Source: Leucobacter edaphi
GTDB lineage: Bacteria; Actinomycetota; Actinomycetes; Actinomycetales; Microbacteriaceae
Length of the DNA: 64,000 nucleotides
Assembly (NCBI RefSeq): GCF_016522535.1
Contig: NZ_JAEHOI010000002.1
Coordinates: forward strand, 558,001-622,000
Reading direction: 5' to 3'
Positions 38,671 to 47,052 of the stretch are shown one piece after another (the first letter of the stretch is position 1; the number at the start of each line of letters is the position of its first letter). Under the pieces are notes generated by a model. That model saw nothing but the letters and a program-made list of their open reading frames with translations. It searched no databases and was not told where the DNA came from. The translations under genes were made by a program, and so were the position numbers.

Positions 38671-39360
38671 TCAGCGGGGACGCTGCGAGCGCATCTTGTT
38701 CGGATCCATGCCCTTCGGGATCCCGACCGGAGCCGCCTGCAGCGAGGAGAGCCGGTTGTAGACGGCCGCGATCTCGTTGCGGTTGAGCTTCGGCTTCAGG
38801 CGCACGAGCTCCTTCGACAGCTTGGGGAGCGGAATGCCGCCCTCGTCGGGGCCGACGTACAGGTGCACGACCTCGACGTTGCGCAGTGCGCGCTTGACCT
38901 TGCGCTCCTCATCCTGCGCCATCCGCAGGGTGCGCTGGCGGGAGCCCTCGGAGATCAGGACGACGCCGCCGCGGCCAACGACGCGGTAGACCGCGTCCTG
39001 GCTCTTGTTGATGGCGACGGGGATCTCGGATCCGCGCCAGGAACGGCGCAGCGCGCTCTGCACGATCGCGCCGACGGCGCCGGGACGGCCCTCGATCTGA
39101 CGGTAGGCGACGGCTTCAGCGCGACGACCGAGCACGATCATGACGAGGAGGATACCGACCAGGATGCCCGTGATCGGCCACAGCACCCAGGAGAACCAGT
39201 TGCCGGGGAGGAGCCAGGCGACGAGGAGAGCCACCGCGATCGGGCCGATGAAGCAGAGCACCAGAAGCGGCGTGAGGTTGCGATCGTGCACCTTCGTCGT
39301 CTGATAGATCTCGATCATCTGCCGGATGCGACCGGTCTTCTTCGCCTGCTCTGCTGCCAT
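38671..39360 (-). CDS. DUF4191-family membrane protein
   Basis: 229 aa. Two adjacent hydrophobic helices near residues 30-78 are followed by a cytoplasmic domain with GRPGAVGAIVQSALRRSW and RGGVVLISEG. Actinobacterial family, function unknown, usually encoded directly after lipB-lipA; those genes are missing here. ATG at 39360 with AGGAG, and also TACCCT seven bases upstream, so leadered or leaderless translation is possible. Confidence 0.88.
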   Translation of the reverse strand: MAAEQAKKTGRIRQMIEIYQTTKVHDRNLTPLLVLCFIGPIAVALLVAWLLPGNWFSWVLWPITGILVGILLVMIVLGRRAEAVAYRQIEGRPGAVGAIVQSALRRSWRGSEIPVAINKSQDAVYRVVGRGGVVLISEGSRQRTLRMAQDEERKVKRALRNVEVVHLYVGPDEGGIPLPKLSKELVRLKPKLNRNEIAAVYNRLSSLQAAPVGIPKGMDPNKMRSQRPR

Positions 39361-39556
39361 GACTCCTAGGGTATCGCGTTCGGGGGGAGTTCCGGGACCG
39401 CCCTCCGCGTGCGCGTGCCTCGTTCGCTCACAGCACGAGCAGATCCCGAAGCCGTCCACAGATCCGGGCACGGAGCGGCCGGGGGCCGCCCCGGCGCCGC
39501 ATCATGGGACAACGGCCCGCATCCAGCGGGTCTGGTGAGTCGGGAGGCGGTCGCTC

Positions 39557-40135
39557 GTGCGTGCTGGCCAATCATTGAGATCGTGGGTGCCGCGGGGCCT
39601 GTCCCGGCTCCGCAATATGGCCACGCTCCTGGCGCGCGGCGTCGAGCGCCTGAGCGCCCCGCTCCGCGAGCGGCTCTCGTGGGACCCGTCTCCTCCCGAT
39701 GCACGCGAGTCGATCCCCGGCGGTGCTGGCGAACTCGCGTGGCGAGCGCTCCGTCTGAGCTGGGCGGGGCTTCGCCTCAGAGCCTCGGCGCGCTGTCTGG
39801 CCGCGGACGGCGATGAGCGTGCGCACGCACGTTCCGGTCACGACCTCGGCTGCGCGACGCTGGGCGTCTCGCTCGCCTCGTTCGAGCGCGCGCTCGCTCG
39901 CTGGGATCGGGTGGGCGCGGCCGGCCTCGTGTTCGAGGCGATCACGGCTGCCGCCCAGGCGATCGCGGCCGACGCGCCTTCCGGTTCCGGCGTGACCCCC
40001 GAGGAGACGGTTCTGGATGAGGTCTCGCGAAGGATCGGGCCGGTGCGGCCGCGGCGAGCAGCCGAGTCGGCTGGCGCTGCGGCCGGGGGATCTTGGACCC
40101 CCGGGAAACGGCGGAAGGCCGCGGGATCAAGGTGA
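39557..40135 (+). CDS. hypothetical protein between DUF4191 and E2
   Basis: 192-residue ORF from GTG with GGGAGG 11 bases upstream. Rich in Arg, Ala, Leu and Trp; the centre ([34 protein letters not shown], then an Ala-rich helix) could be amphipathic helices, and the end is basic. I recognise no family. Its 3' half is antisense to the overlong tail of the E2 frame. The two frames share third codon positions, so GC at third positions cannot tell which is coding. The stop codon lies in a hairpin (40120-40140). It occupies the place of lipB-lipA. Confidence 0.45.
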   Translation: MRAGQSLRSWVPRGLSRLRNMATLLARGVERLSAPLRERLSWDPSPPDARESIPGGAGELAWRALRLSWAGLRLRASARCLAADGDERAHARSGHDLGCATLGVSLASFERALARWDRVGAAGLVFEAITAAAQAIAADAPSGSGVTPEETVLDEVSRRIGPVRPRRAAESAGAAAGGSWTPGKRRKAAGSR

Positions 40136-42024
40136 TCCCGCCGCCATCCGCGTGCCCCAAAGCCCGCGCAGAAGCCGCGGGCAGCGGCGAAATCGCCCTC
40201 CTCGAGGCGCTGCTTCACCTGGGTGAGGAAGCGCGCGGCGTCCGCCCCGTCGACCACGCGGTGGTCGTACGAGAGCGCCAGGAACACCATCGAGCGGATC
40301 GCGATCGCGTCGCCCTCGGGGCCGGAAACGACGGCGGGCTTCTTCACGACGGACCCCGTGCCGAGGATGGCGACCTGCGGCAGGAACACGAGCGGCGTAT
40401 CGAACAGCGCGCCGCGCGAACCCGTGTTCGTCAGGGTGAACGTACCCCCGCTCAGCTCATCGGGCGTGAGCTTGTTGTCGCGGGTGCGGGCGGCGAGGTC
40501 GGCGATCTCGGCCGCGACCTGGGCGATGTTCTTGTCGCCAGCGTCGCGCAGCACCGGGGTGAGCAGACCGCGCTCGGTGTCCACGGCGATGCTGATGTTC
40601 TCCGTGGCGGGGTAGGTGATCGAATCGCCCTCGACCGTCGCATTGATGATCGGGTAGCTCTTCAGCGCCTCGGCCGCGGCGACAGCGAAGAACGGCAGGA
40701 AGGAAAGCTTGTTCCCGGTCTTCTCGAGGAACGCGTCCTTGTTGGCCTGACGGAACTGGGCGACGCGAGTCACGTCGACCTCGACCATCGTGGTGAGCTG
40801 AGCCGTGCTCTGCAGCGACTGCACCGCGCGCTCCGAGATCACCTTGCGCAGGCGCGACATCTTCTGCGTCGTGCCGCGGAGCTCGGACACCTCGGCGGCG
40901 GCGCGCTTCGCGGGCGCCGAGGTCGACGCCGAAGCCGCGGGAGCGGACTGCTTCGCAGCTGCAGCGGCCGCGATGACGTCCTCCTTGCGGATGCGACCGC
41001 CGACGCCGGTGCCGGTGACCATCGAGAGGTCGACGCCGGAGTCGTTGGCGAGCTTACGGACGATCGGCGTGACGTAGCCCGAGGCATCCGCGTGAGCCGG
41101 GGCAGCCGCCGGTGCCGCAGCGGGAGCGGCGGGAGCAGCTGCCGGAGCGGGAGTGGCTGCCGGTGCGGGGGTCGCTGCCGGTGCGGGGGTCGCTGCCGGT
41201 GCGGGGGTCGCGGCCGGGGCCGGAGCAGCCTCCGCTGCCGGAGCCGGAGCGGCCTCTGCGGCCGGTGCCGCTGCAGCGGGGGCCGGTTCAGCGGGCTGCG
41301 CCTGCGGGGCGGCCTGGGCCGGTTCTGCGGCCGATGCCGGTGCGGACTCGGCGGCGGGGGCCTGCGCGGGCGCCTCGGAGCCGATCCGGGCGAGTACGCC
41401 GCCGACCTCGACGGTGTCGTCCTCCTGAACCAGGATCTCGGTGAGCACACCGGCGATCGGGGAGGGGACCTCCGTGTCCACCTTGTCGGTCGACACCTCG
41501 AGCAGCGGATCGTCCACCTCGACGGTGTCGCCAACGTTCTTCAGCCAGCGCGTGACCGTTCCCTCGGTGATGCTCTCACCGAGCGACGGCAGCACGATGT
41601 CCTGCGCGTCACTCGATGCGGCGGGCGCCGGCGCGGAGGCGGCGGGCGCCTCGGCGGCTGCCGCCGGTGCGGGTGCGGGCTCCGAAGCGGGAGCAGCCTC
41701 AGCAGCGGGAGCAGCGGACTCCGCTGCCGGAGCCGCGGGGGCGGCGTCCGCGGCGGGTGCGCTTTCCTGGGACGATCCTGCGCCGGAGCCGTCACCGATC
41801 ACGGCGAGCTGCGAGCCCACCTCTGCGGTCTCGTCCTCCTGAACGAGGATCTGCTCGAGCACGCCCGAGAAGGGGGAGGGGATCTCCGTGTCGACCTTGT
41901 CCGTCGACACCTCGAGCAGGGGCTCGTCGACCTCGACGGTGTCGCCGACGTTCTTCAGCCAGCGCGTGACCGTGCCCTCGGTCACACTCTCACCCAGTGC
42001 GGGGAGGACCACCGATTCACTCAT
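39838..42024 (-). CDS. sucB: dihydrolipoamide acyltransferase E2 (2-oxoglutarate/pyruvate dehydrogenase), reading frame extended past normal end
   Basis: Core of the 2-oxoacid dehydrogenase complexes. It has two lipoyl domains, each with the lipoylation motif DKVDTE (about residues 43-48 and 188-193), joined by Ala/Pro linkers. Next are a peripheral-subunit-binding domain ([20 protein letters not shown]) and the catalytic domain ending in the HxxxDG motif DHRVVDG. Homologues stop shortly after KQRLEEGDF (about residue 612). Here no stop occurs and the frame continues for about 116 low-complexity Arg/Ala/Ser residues to 39838, through a hairpin and antisense to another ORF. A lost stop or frameshift near 40180 is likely. 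The E2 serves AceE (15317) and E3 (42067). Confidence 0.85.
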   Translation of the reverse strand: MSESVVLPALGESVTEGTVTRWLKNVGDTVEVDEPLLEVSTDKVDTEIPSPFSGVLEQILVQEDETAEVGSQLAVIGDGSGAGSSQESAPAADAAPAAPAAESAAPAAEAAPASEPAPAPAAAAEAPAASAPAPAASSDAQDIVLPSLGESITEGTVTRWLKNVGDTVEVDDPLLEVSTDKVDTEVPSPIAGVLTEILVQEDDTVEVGGVLARIGSEAPAQAPAAESAPASAAEPAQAAPQAQPAEPAPAAAAPAAEAAPAPAAEAAPAPAATPAPAATPAPAATPAPAATPAPAAAPAAPAAAPAAAPAHADASGYVTPIVRKLANDSGVDLSMVTGTGVGGRIRKEDVIAAAAAAKQSAPAASASTSAPAKRAAAEVSELRGTTQKMSRLRKVISERAVQSLQSTAQLTTMVEVDVTRVAQFRQANKDAFLEKTGNKLSFLPFFAVAAAEALKSYPIINATVEGDSITYPATENISIAVDTERGLLTPVLRDAGDKNIAQVAAEIADLAARTRDNKLTPDELSGGTFTLTNTGSRGALFDTPLVFLPQVAILGTGSVVKKPAVVSGPEGDAIAIRSMVFLALSYDHRVVDGADAARFLTQVKQRLEEGDFAAARGFCAGFGARGWRRDHLDPAAFRRFPGVQDPPAAAPADSAARRGRTGPILRETSSRTVSSGVTPEPEGASAAIAWAAAVIASNTRPAAPTRSQRASARSNEASETPSVAQPRS
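40120..40140. terminator. hairpin at the 3' end of E2 and the facing ORF
   Basis: Perfect 9-bp stem GCGGGATCA/TGATCCCGC with a 3-base loop. It contains the stop codon of the plus-strand ORF. In a normal gene it would lie just after the E2 stop. Confidence 0.5.
41153..41206 (-). repeat. 18-bp tandem repeat in the E2 linker
   Basis: Three near-identical 18-bp units (GTSGCTGCCGGTGCGGGG), plus a degenerate fourth, encode the alternating Ala-Pro-Thr linker before the subunit-binding domain. Swinging-arm linkers of this kind vary in copy number by slippage. Confidence 0.85.
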
Positions 42025-42066
42025 CGTGCATTTCTCCGTTCGTTGCGTTCAGTCTCGATGCTGCCG

Positions 42067-43440
42067 TCAGATTGCGTGCAGCGGCTTGCCGGCGAGCTTG
42101 AGCATGGTCTCGCCGATGGTTTCGTTCTGGGTCGGATGACCGTGGATGAAGGGGGCGACGTCCTCGGGGTACGCCTCCCAGTTGACGATGAGCTGGGCCT
42201 CGCCCACGAGCTCGCCAACGCGCGCGCCGATCATGTGGACGCCGACCACGGGGCCGTCGTTGACGCGAACGGCCTTCACGGATCCCGCCGTTCCCAGGAT
42301 CGAGCTCTTCGCGTTCCCGGCGAGGTTGTACTCGTACGTGGTGACGTTGGCGTCGCCGTACTTCTCCTTGGCCTTCGCCTCGGTGAGGCCGACCGAAGCG
42401 ATCTCGGGGTCGCAGTAGGTGACCTTCGGGATATTCACGTCCTCGACCACCACCGGGTTCAGGCCCGCGATCTCCTCCGCGACGAAAATGCCCTGCTGGT
42501 AGCCGCGATGCGCGAGCTGGAGGCCGGGAACGATGTCGCCGATCGCGTACACGTCGGGGACATTCGTTGCGAGGCGCTCATCGGTGAGCACGAAGCCGCG
42601 ATCCATGTTGATCCCGACCTCTTCGAAGCCGTTGCCCTGCGTCGCGGGGCCACGGCCGACGGCGACGAGCAAGTAGTCGGCCGAGATCTCGGTCCCGTCC
42701 TCGAGGGTCACGGTGACGCTCGAGGCATCCTGCGTGACGGACTTGAAACGGACGCCGAGCTTGAAGTCGATCCCGCGCTTGCGGAAGGCCCGCTCGAGCT
42801 GCTTCGAGATCGACTCCTCCTCGTTCGGCACGAGGTGGGGGAGACCCTCCACGATCGTGACCTCGGCGCCGAAGGAGCGCCACACGCTCGCGAACTCGAC
42901 GCCGATGACGCCGCCACCGAGAATGATGACCCGGTTCGGAATCTCCTGAAGCTCGAGCGCCTGCTCGCTCGTGATCACGCGGCCCTCGATGTCGAGGCCG
43001 GGGAGCGAGCGGGAGTAGGACCCGGTCGCGAGGACGATCTTCTTGCCGGTGATCTTGTCGTCGCCGACCTGGACCGTGTGCGGGTCGATCAGGCGACCCT
43101 CGCCGGCGATCACGGTGATCCCGTTCGCCTTGAGCAGGCCCTGCAGCCCCTTGAACTTTCCAGCGACCAGGTTCTCGCGGAAGGCGTTGACCTTCGCGAT
43201 ATCGATGCTGTCAACGCTGGAGAGCACGCCGTACTTCTCGCCCTCGCGCGCGACATCGGCAATCTCGGCGGAGTGGAGCAGCGCTTTGGTCGGCACGCAA
43301 CCCCGGTGGAGACAGGTGCCGCCGAGCTTGTCCTTCTCGATGACTGCGGCGCTGTAGCCCAGCTGCGTCGCGCGGATCGCCGCCGCATAACCGGCGCTGC
43401 CGCCGCCCAGAACTACGATGTCGAACTGCTGATCGGCCAA
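42067..43440 (-). CDS. lpdA: dihydrolipoyl dehydrogenase (E3)
   Basis: FAD flavoprotein that reoxidises the lipoyl arms of E2 with NAD. 457 aa; FAD motif VLGGGSAGYAAA, redox pair C43 and C48 in GGTCLHRGCVPTK, NAD motif ILGGGVIGVEFA, C-terminal HGHPTQNE with the catalytic His-Glu. The start is TTG at 43440, with AAGGAGA at ideal spacing; the frame above it has no site. Upstream of E2 in the same direction, 42 bp apart. Confidence 0.95.
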   Translation of the reverse strand: MADQQFDIVVLGGGSAGYAAAIRATQLGYSAAVIEKDKLGGTCLHRGCVPTKALLHSAEIADVAREGEKYGVLSSVDSIDIAKVNAFRENLVAGKFKGLQGLLKANGITVIAGEGRLIDPHTVQVGDDKITGKKIVLATGSYSRSLPGLDIEGRVITSEQALELQEIPNRVIILGGGVIGVEFASVWRSFGAEVTIVEGLPHLVPNEEESISKQLERAFRKRGIDFKLGVRFKSVTQDASSVTVTLEDGTEISADYLLVAVGRGPATQGNGFEEVGINMDRGFVLTDERLATNVPDVYAIGDIVPGLQLAHRGYQQGIFVAEEIAGLNPVVVEDVNIPKVTYCDPEIASVGLTEAKAKEKYGDANVTTYEYNLAGNAKSSILGTAGSVKAVRVNDGPVVGVHMIGARVGELVGEAQLIVNWEAYPEDVAPFIHGHPTQNETIGETMLKLAGKPLHAI

Positions 43441-43606
43441 GTGGGTCTCCTTGAGTCGCTGCCGGTGGGTCGGCGTCGCGGCGCTATGCCGGGCGCACCA
43501 GGACCAGACTACACCCGCGCCCCTGCGGGCCCGAGGCATGTCGGGTTCGCTAGCAGCGTCACGATAGAGGTGATGAACGGGGGCTCCCGTTCCTAGGATG
43601 GATTGT

Positions 43607-44722
43607 GTGACCGAGTCCCTATTTTCCGCAGATTATCCCGAGCGTCGCGCCCTCGTCCCGAAGGGCCTGCCGCTCGTCGTCGCGCTGCAGGGGCTGAGTG
43701 ATGCCGGGGGAGCGGTCTCGCAACTCGAGGAGTATTTTTGGCGCGAGTACGAGCCGCAGGAACTCGTTCGTTTCGATGCCGATCAGCTGCTCGACTACCG
43801 CGCACGCCGGCCCATCATCACCTTCGACGAGACCCATCTCATCGACTATTCGCCCGAGGAACTCGGGCTCTTCCTCCTGCACGACGATCTCGGCAAACCG
43901 TTCCTGCTGCTGAGCGGGTACGAGCCGGATTTCGCCTGGGAGCGCTTCATCGACCGCGTCCTCCTGCTGATCCACGAGTTCGAGGTCTCCGTAACGGTCT
44001 GGAGCCACGCGATTCCGATGCCCGTTCCGCACACCCGTCCCATCTCCATGACCGTGAGCGGCACCCGGGACGACCTGATCGAGGCGCGATCCGTGTGGCG
44101 ACCCCGAACGAAGCTCTCGGCCTCTGCGTCCCACGTCCTCGAGTACCGCCTGCACAGCCTCGGGGAGGATGTGGTCGGACTTGCCCTGCTCGTGCCCCAC
44201 TATCTCGCGAACACCGAGTACCCCGACGCGCTCTACGCGGCACTCGACGGAATCATGGCCACGACCGGGCTGATCCTCGCCACCGAGCGCGTGCTCGAGG
44301 CAGCACGAGAGTTCAACACGCAGGTCGACAGCCAGATCGCGGAGAACGACGAATCGTCGGAGATGGTGCGGAACCTCGAGCACCGCTACGACGCCTACAT
44401 GGAGGACCAGACCTCTCGCTCCCCGCTCGTCGCGGAGGACGGCTCGATCCCGACGGCCGATCAGCTCGCGAGCGAGCTCGAACGGTATCTCGCAGACCGC
44501 CAGTCGGGCCAGGGGGAAACCGGCGCGCGCTTCGACGGGGATCGTTCCGACCGGGGCCCCTCAGGACAGGAGCCGTGGCTTTCCCGTCCCGGTGAGACGA
44601 GCGATCCGGGCCGATCCGCGTTCCCAGACGAGGGATCGGGCGAGGTCCCGCCGGGAAGCAACGGGGACGGCACCGCGGATGGAAGCGACGACACCGACGG
44701 CGACAATCCGACCGCTTCCTGA
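43607..44722 (+). CDS. PAC2-family protein (proteasome-assembly-chaperone-like)
   Basis: 371 aa from GTG 43607. The PAC2 domain covers about residues 20-270 (LVVALQGLSDAGGAVSQL, ITFDETHLIDY, GLALLVPHYLANTEYP). An acidic, Gly/Ser/Asp-rich disordered tail follows from about 300. Homologues sit next to sigA in many Actinobacteria; function unknown. TAGGAT lies seven bases before this GTG, suggesting a leaderless mRNA; an ATG three codons upstream (43598) overlaps that box and is less likely. Confidence 0.85.
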   Translation: MTESLFSADYPERRALVPKGLPLVVALQGLSDAGGAVSQLEEYFWREYEPQELVRFDADQLLDYRARRPIITFDETHLIDYSPEELGLFLLHDDLGKPFLLLSGYEPDFAWERFIDRVLLLIHEFEVSVTVWSHAIPMPVPHTRPISMTVSGTRDDLIEARSVWRPRTKLSASASHVLEYRLHSLGEDVVGLALLVPHYLANTEYPDALYAALDGIMATTGLILATERVLEAAREFNTQVDSQIAENDESSEMVRNLEHRYDAYMEDQTSRSPLVAEDGSIPTADQLASELERYLADRQSGQGETGARFDGDRSDRGPSGQEPWLSRPGETSDPGRSAFPDEGSGEVPPGSNGDGTADGSDDTDGDNPTAS

Positions 44723-44757
44723 TCGCGGGCGACGCACGCTCCCCGGCGACGGTCAGT

Positions 44758-44784
44758 TTGACCCTTTCGGGCATGCAATAATAG
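44758..44784 (+). promoter_or_regulatory. possible sigA promoter
   Basis: TTGACC (44758-44763), 15-base spacer, TAATAG (44779-44784) in the 199-bp gap before sigA. Spacing is short. A second TTGACA at 44839 lacks a clear -10. Confidence 0.4.
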
Positions 44785-44921
44785 TGCGTGAACCCATTCA
44801 ATTCGGTGGCTTTTCCCGCTCGCGGGAATGTCCCGGGCTTGACATGGGTTTTCATGCTGTGAGCACTCGGCCGCTCGATCCGGTGGTTTGAGGCTCCGAC
44901 AGGACAGAGAGAGGCGGCTGC

Positions 44922-46496
44922 GTGGCAACTGCATCCACGACCAAGACCCGGGCGAGCTCCACCGCGAAGAAGGCGAGCGCTGCGAAGAGCAGCGAGTCCG
45001 CCGACGCGGTCGAGACCGCCCCCGCCGCGACGAAGGCGACCGCGGCGAAGAAGACCGCAGCGACGAAGACCGCTGCCAAGAAGACGACGGCGGCCAAGGC
45101 CGAACCGAAGGCCACCGCCGCGAAGAAGACGACGGCGGCGAAGAGCACGGCGGCGAAGACCACCGCGGCGAAGACCACGGCGGCGAAGACCACGGCGGCG
45201 AAGACCACCGCCGCCAAGAAGGCCTCGACGGCGAAGACTGCGACGGCAAAGACCACGGCTGCGAAGACCGCCGCGGCCAAGAAGTCGACCGCCGCTGCCA
45301 AGTCCGCCGAGGACGCCGCGGAGGAGACTCCCGCCGCCGCGAAGAAGACCACGGCCGCAAAGAAGGCACCCGCCGCGAAGAAGGCACCCGCCAAGAAGGC
45401 CCCAGCAAAGCGGAAGACCGCGGCGAAGGCTGAGCCGGAGGTCGAGGAGATCGAGATCGCTCCCGAGGAGGATCACCACGAGGAGAAGGCTCCGCAGGCA
45501 CCCGCGGTCCCGCTTCCGCGCGGCGCGATCGTGCTCAAGGCCGGTGACGAGGAGGACGTGCCGACGGTCACGACGGCCATCCCCGGCGCAACCGCCGACC
45601 CGGTCAAGGACTACCTGAAGCAGATCGGTAAGGTCGCGCTCCTCAACGCCGCGGAGGAGGTCGAGCTCGCGATGCGGATCGAGGCCGGCCTGTTCGCCGA
45701 GGAGAAGCTGGCCACCGAGAAGGGTCTCCCGAAGAAGCTCGAGCGCGAACTGAAGTGGGTCGCACGCGACGGGCAGCGCGCGAAGAGCCACCTGCTCGGC
45801 GCAAACCTCCGTCTCGTCGTGTCGCTCGCGAAGCGGTACACGGGCCGCGGCATGCAGTTCCTCGACCTCATTCAGGAGGGCAACCTCGGCCTCATCCGCG
45901 CGGTCGAGAAGTTCGACTACACCAAGGGCTTCAAGTTCTCGACGTACGCGACCTGGTGGATCCGTCAGGCGATCACCCGCGCCATGGCCGATCAGGCCCG
46001 CACGATCCGTATCCCCGTGCACATGGTCGAGGTCATCAACAAGCTCGCCCGCGTGCAGCGCCAGATGCTGCAGGATCTCGGCCGCGAGCCCACCCCCGAG
46101 GAGCTGAGCCGCGAGCTCGACATGACCCCCGAGAAGGTCGTCGAGGTGCAGAAGTACGGTCGCGAGCCGATCTCGCTGCACACCCCGCTCGGCGAGGACG
46201 GCGACAGCGAGTTCGGCGACCTCATCGAGGACACCGAGGCGGTCGTCCCGGCCGACGCGGTCGGGTTCACGATGCTGCAGCAGCAGCTCGAGCAGCTGCT
46301 CGACTCCCTGTCCGAGCGCGAGGCCGGCGTCATCCGGATGCGCTTCGGGCTGGGCGACGGCATGCCGAAGACCCTCGATCAGATCGGTGACACGTTCGGC
46401 GTGACGCGCGAGCGGATCCGCCAGATCGAGTCGAAGACCATGGCGAAGCTGCGGCACCCGTCGCGGAGCCAGCAGCTGCGCGACTACCTCGAGTAG
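44922..46496 (+). CDS. sigA: primary RNA polymerase sigma factor
   Basis: Housekeeping sigma-70. 524 aa. The first 220 or so residues are a Lys/Ala/Thr-rich, histone-like extension with a run of TAAK units, followed by an acidic patch ([16 protein letters not shown]). The conserved core starts at residue about 226 ([11 protein letters not shown]). Region 2 shows [17 protein letters not shown] and [10 protein letters not shown]; region 4 ends [24 protein letters not shown] start with GAGAGG upstream. Neighbours PAC2, DUF7455 and parE match the standard actinobacterial setting. Confidence 0.97.
   Translation: MATASTTKTRASSTAKKASAAKSSESADAVETAPAATKATAAKKTAATKTAAKKTTAAKAEPKATAAKKTTAAKSTAAKTTAAKTTAAKTTAAKTTAAKKASTAKTATAKTTAAKTAAAKKSTAAAKSAEDAAEETPAAAKKTTAAKKAPAAKKAPAKKAPAKRKTAAKAEPEVEEIEIAPEEDHHEEKAPQAPAVPLPRGAIVLKAGDEEDVPTVTTAIPGATADPVKDYLKQIGKVALLNAAEEVELAMRIEAGLFAEEKLATEKGLPKKLERELKWVARDGQRAKSHLLGANLRLVVSLAKRYTGRGMQFLDLIQEGNLGLIRAVEKFDYTKGFKFSTYATWWIRQAITRAMADQARTIRIPVHMVEVINKLARVQRQMLQDLGREPTPEELSRELDMTPEKVVEVQKYGREPISLHTPLGEDGDSEFGDLIEDTEAVVPADAVGFTMLQQQLEQLLDSLSEREAGVIRMRFGLGDGMPKTLDQIGDTFGVTRERIRQIESKTMAKLRHPSRSQQLRDYLE
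45132..45221 (+). repeat. 15-bp tandem repeat in the sigA N-terminal extension
   Basis: Six consecutive 15-bp units close to ACSGCGGCGAAGACC (45132, 45147, 45162, 45177, 45192, 45207), encoding TAAKT-type pentapeptides. Near-identity suggests expansion by slippage. Confidence 0.9.
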
Positions 46497-46509
46497 GCCG
46501 GACGCCGCA

Positions 46510-46552
46510 AGGAGGGCCCGTCGAATCACTTCGGCGGGCCCTCCTGCCTTTT
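46510..46552 (+). terminator. terminator of sigA
   Basis: Stem AGGAGGGCCCG/CGGGCCCTCCT with a 14-base loop, then TGCCTTTT. Classical intrinsic terminator starting 13 bases after the sigA stop. Confidence 0.88.
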
Positions 46553-46586
46553 CTGGCGCGTGCATCACCCGAAACGCGCGGACATG

Positions 46587-46624
46587 ACACAGGGCCCCGG
46601 ATCAGGAGATCCGGGGCCCTGTGT
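46587..46624 (-). terminator. terminator of the DUF7455 gene
   Basis: Perfect 17-bp stem ACACAGGGCCCCGGATC/GATCCGGGGCCCTGTGT with a 4-base AGGA loop, 14 bases after the stop of the minus-strand gene. May act in both directions. Confidence 0.8.
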
Positions 46625-46638
46625 ATCGTCCGCGCCGG

Positions 46639-46860
46639 TTAGGCGTTGAGACGGTGGCTCTCGTCGTGCCAGGACTCGGCCATGGGCCGGAGCTTGGCTT
46701 CGTGCTTGGTTGCGTGGTGCGCGCAGAAGAGCAGCTCGCTGCCGCCCAGCACTACGCGTACGTACGCCTGCGCGCCGCAGCTGTCGCAGCGGTCGAGTGC
46801 GCTCAGCGGACGATCCGCTGCGAGGACCTCGTCGGTACGATCCTGTTCGATGGTCGTCAT
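46639..46860 (-). CDS. small zinc-ribbon protein (DUF7455)
   Basis: 73 aa. CDSCGAQAYVRV and ELLFCAHHATKHE supply three Cys and two His for a zinc site. An actinobacterial family regularly found between sigA and parE; function unknown. The ATG at 46860 gives the typical short acidic N-terminus (MTTIEQDRTDE). The frame is open upstream across parE, but that is antisense and not coding. Confidence 0.85.
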   Translation of the reverse strand: MTTIEQDRTDEVLAADRPLSALDRCDSCGAQAYVRVVLGGSELLFCAHHATKHEAKLRPMAESWHDESHRLNA

Positions 46861-47052
46861 GACTGCCTCCCATTCCTTCGTGTTCACTCCATCCAAGCAT
46901 GTCCGGGGGCGTTGCGCGCGCAGGGGCCGCCCCGGTTCGCTGTGCGCGTAGCCGGAGTGCAGGGTTTTCGGCACTCGCCGGGGGCCTGCGCCGTGAATGT
47001 CAGCGGCCTGTCCTAGTGTTGATTCGTCAGTGATCAGAGGGAGTCCGAAGCC

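Noticed and set aside
40093-43596. 1167-codon plus-strand frame across E2 and E3
   Set aside because: Antisense shadow; both minus-strand genes have intact catalytic motifs.
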